From NCBI RefSeq assembly GCF_027889715.1, contig NZ_JAPJZH010000007.1, positions 62,001-126,000 on the forward strand: a stretch of DNA of 64,000 bases. The letters are read 5' to 3'. This document shows, piece after piece, positions 62,982 to 64,000 of this stretch (the first letter of the stretch is position 1; the number at the start of each line of letters is the position of its first letter). The stretch is from Allohoeflea poritis. GTDB lineage: Bacteria; Pseudomonadota; Alphaproteobacteria; Rhizobiales; Rhizobiaceae. The translations under genes and the position numbers were made by a program. The notes under the pieces are model-generated. The model was given only the letters and a program-made list of their open reading frames with translations, searched no databases and was not told the origin of the DNA.

Positions 62982-63641
62982 ATGACGCCGGAACAGCGCC
63001 CATTTCCCGACGCAAAGACGCTTTTTGCGCGCCCCTGGGTGTTCATTCGCGGCGTGCCGGCAATGAAGTTCCTGCCGCCGGAAGGCCCGCCGGAAGTTGC
63101 CTTCGCAGGGCGCTCCAATGTCGGGAAATCGTCTCTCATCAATGCGCTGGTGGGGCAAAAGGGCCTTGCCCGCACCTCCAACACGCCGGGACGCACACAG
63201 GAACTCAACTATTTCGTCCCGGACGGCTACTCCGGGGAAAAAGGCAACCTGCCGCCGCTCGCACTTGTCGACATGCCGGGATACGGCTTCGCCAAGGCGC
63301 CCAAGGCGCAGGTCGATCAGTGGACGAAGCTGGTTTTCGATTATCTGCGCGGCCGGGCGACGCTGAAACGCGTATATGTGCTGATCGACGCGCGTCACGG
63401 CATCAAGGCCAATGACGAGGATGTGCTGAAGCTTCTCGACGTCGCCGCCGTCTCCTACCAGATCGTCCTGACAAAGATCGACAAGGTCAAGGCGGCGGGC
63501 GTGGCGCCCCTTCTCGAGCGTGTCGATCAACAGATACGCCGACATCCGGCGGCCTTTCCCCAGATCATCGCAACATCGTCCGAGAAAGGGTCGGGGCTGG
63601 ACGAGTTGCGGCAGGCCATCATTGACGCGGTGACCGCATAA
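62982..63641 (+). CDS. engB: Ribosome biogenesis GTPase YihA/EngB
   Basis: The 219-residue GTPase assists large ribosomal subunit assembly. G-motifs are G1 '[14 protein letters not shown]', G2 region '[15 protein letters not shown]', G3 '[11 protein letters not shown]' and G4 'LTKIDKVK'. It follows yidC by 16 bp. The N-terminal extension of about 40 residues is usual in alphaproteobacteria. Confidence 0.96.
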   Translation: MTPEQRPFPDAKTLFARPWVFIRGVPAMKFLPPEGPPEVAFAGRSNVGKSSLINALVGQKGLARTSNTPGRTQELNYFVPDGYSGEKGNLPPLALVDMPGYGFAKAPKAQVDQWTKLVFDYLRGRATLKRVYVLIDARHGIKANDEDVLKLLDVAAVSYQIVLTKIDKVKAAGVAPLLERVDQQIRRHPAAFPQIIATSSEKGSGLDELRQAIIDAVTA

Positions 63642-63706
63642 GGCACGATTTCTTTTACCGTTTCTATGCTATGGTCGCATCAGCGTTGCGTAAGGGAAAG
63701 CGATGA

Positions 63707-64000
63707 ATGGGCGACAAACCTGAACGTCAGCAGGTGGCCATGGCGTGGGCGGTGCACGCTTTCACGGCATCGGGCATCGTGCTCGGCTTCCTTGCTTTCG
63801 TCGCCATCTTGGAGAACGACAAGACGGCCGTGTTCATGTGGCTGGGCCTGGCGCTTTTCGTCGACGCCATCGACGGAACCCTTGCCCGCAAGATTCGCGT
63901 CACCGAGGTGACGCCCAATCTTGACGGAACCACGCTCGACAACGTTATCGACTATTTCAACTATGTCGCGGTTCCGGCGATGATGGTCTACTGGTTCGGC
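63707..64000 (+). CDS. pcs: Phosphatidylcholine synthase (5' part; continues beyond window)
   Basis: The frame opens at the ATG at 63707 with GGGAAA upstream and runs off the window after 98 codons. Hydrophobic helices flank a CDP-alcohol phosphotransferase motif of the bacterial Pcs variety: 'FVDAIDGTLARKIRV' followed by 'NLDGTTLDNVIDYFNYV', with the expected Asp-Gly and Asp ladder. The enzyme makes phosphatidylcholine from CDP-diacylglycerol and choline, common in Rhizobiales. Confidence 0.88.
   Translation, partial: MGDKPERQQVAMAWAVHAFTASGIVLGFLAFVAILENDKTAVFMWLGLALFVDAIDGTLARKIRVTEVTPNLDGTTLDNVIDYFNYVAVPAMMVYWFG

Noticed and set aside
61946-63208. Minus-strand frame opposite yidC and engB
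   Set aside because: Both genes on the plus strand are unmistakable, and the antisense product has no recognisable features.

Overview
The window is a high-GC chromosomal segment of an alphaproteobacterium, most likely a marine or free-living member of the Hyphomicrobiales (Rhizobiales). Supporting signs are the rpmH-rnpA-yidC-engB order, a bacterial phosphatidylcholine synthase start at the right edge, an Irr-type iron box, an aspartate-semialdehyde-type polyamine pathway, and a close DddP (DMSP lyase) homologue. I cannot name the genus.

Layout. 1-6.4 kb: a minus-strand catabolic operon (TetR regulator, three-part TRAP transporter, cyclase-type hydrolase, BKACE-type beta-keto acid cleavage enzyme, SMP-30 lactonase cut by the edge). 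6.5-9.7 kb: an imelysin and di-heme oxidoreductase pair behind a candidate Irr box. 9.7-13.3 kb: fadD and pgi. 13.3-16.4 kb: a DUF1203 protein, mmsA and a divergent LysR regulator. 16.5-21.5 kb: a compact minus-strand cluster joining pyrC-pyrE to carboxynorspermidine synthase, carboxynorspermidine decarboxylase and a nucleoside phosphorylase. 21.7-24.3 kb: an M42 aminopeptidase and a DddP-family enzyme whose last codons and stop lie inside a 303-bp MITE-like repeat. 24.8-29.9 kb: M19 dipeptidase, PEP-mutase/isocitrate lyase family enzyme, photolyase, SDR and DUF3750 protein. A second MITE copy lies directly upstream of a DeoR regulator (30.3 kb). 31.1-37.0 kb: a serralysin-like metalloprotease with ten C-terminal repeats and its type I secretion ATPase and adaptor. 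37.5-40.0 kb: a chemoreceptor and a secreted PDC-like sensor protein.

40.0-55.06 kb is a lower-GC genomic island ending exactly at the 3' end of tRNA-Arg(ACG). It carries a patatin phospholipase, a lipoprotein and a predicted muramidase/DD-peptidase, then a complete type I Zorya anti-phage system (zorABCD, each junction a 4-bp overlap or close to it), and a divergent DUF5677 gene common in defence islands. No integrase or transposase gene is visible.

55.2-64.0 kb returns to core genome: histidine kinase, pyridine nucleotide-disulfide oxidoreductase, TVP38/TMEM64 protein, DUF547 protein, then rpmH, rnpA, yidC, engB and the 5' part of pcs.

The most notable content is the defence island, above all the uncharacterised patatin-lipoprotein-muramidase set beside Zorya. 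Next come the MITE family that supplies a stop codon to a DddP homologue, the pyrimidine-polyamine operon, and the three-tier repeat in the secreted protease. All family assignments were made by eye from motifs; no database search was run.
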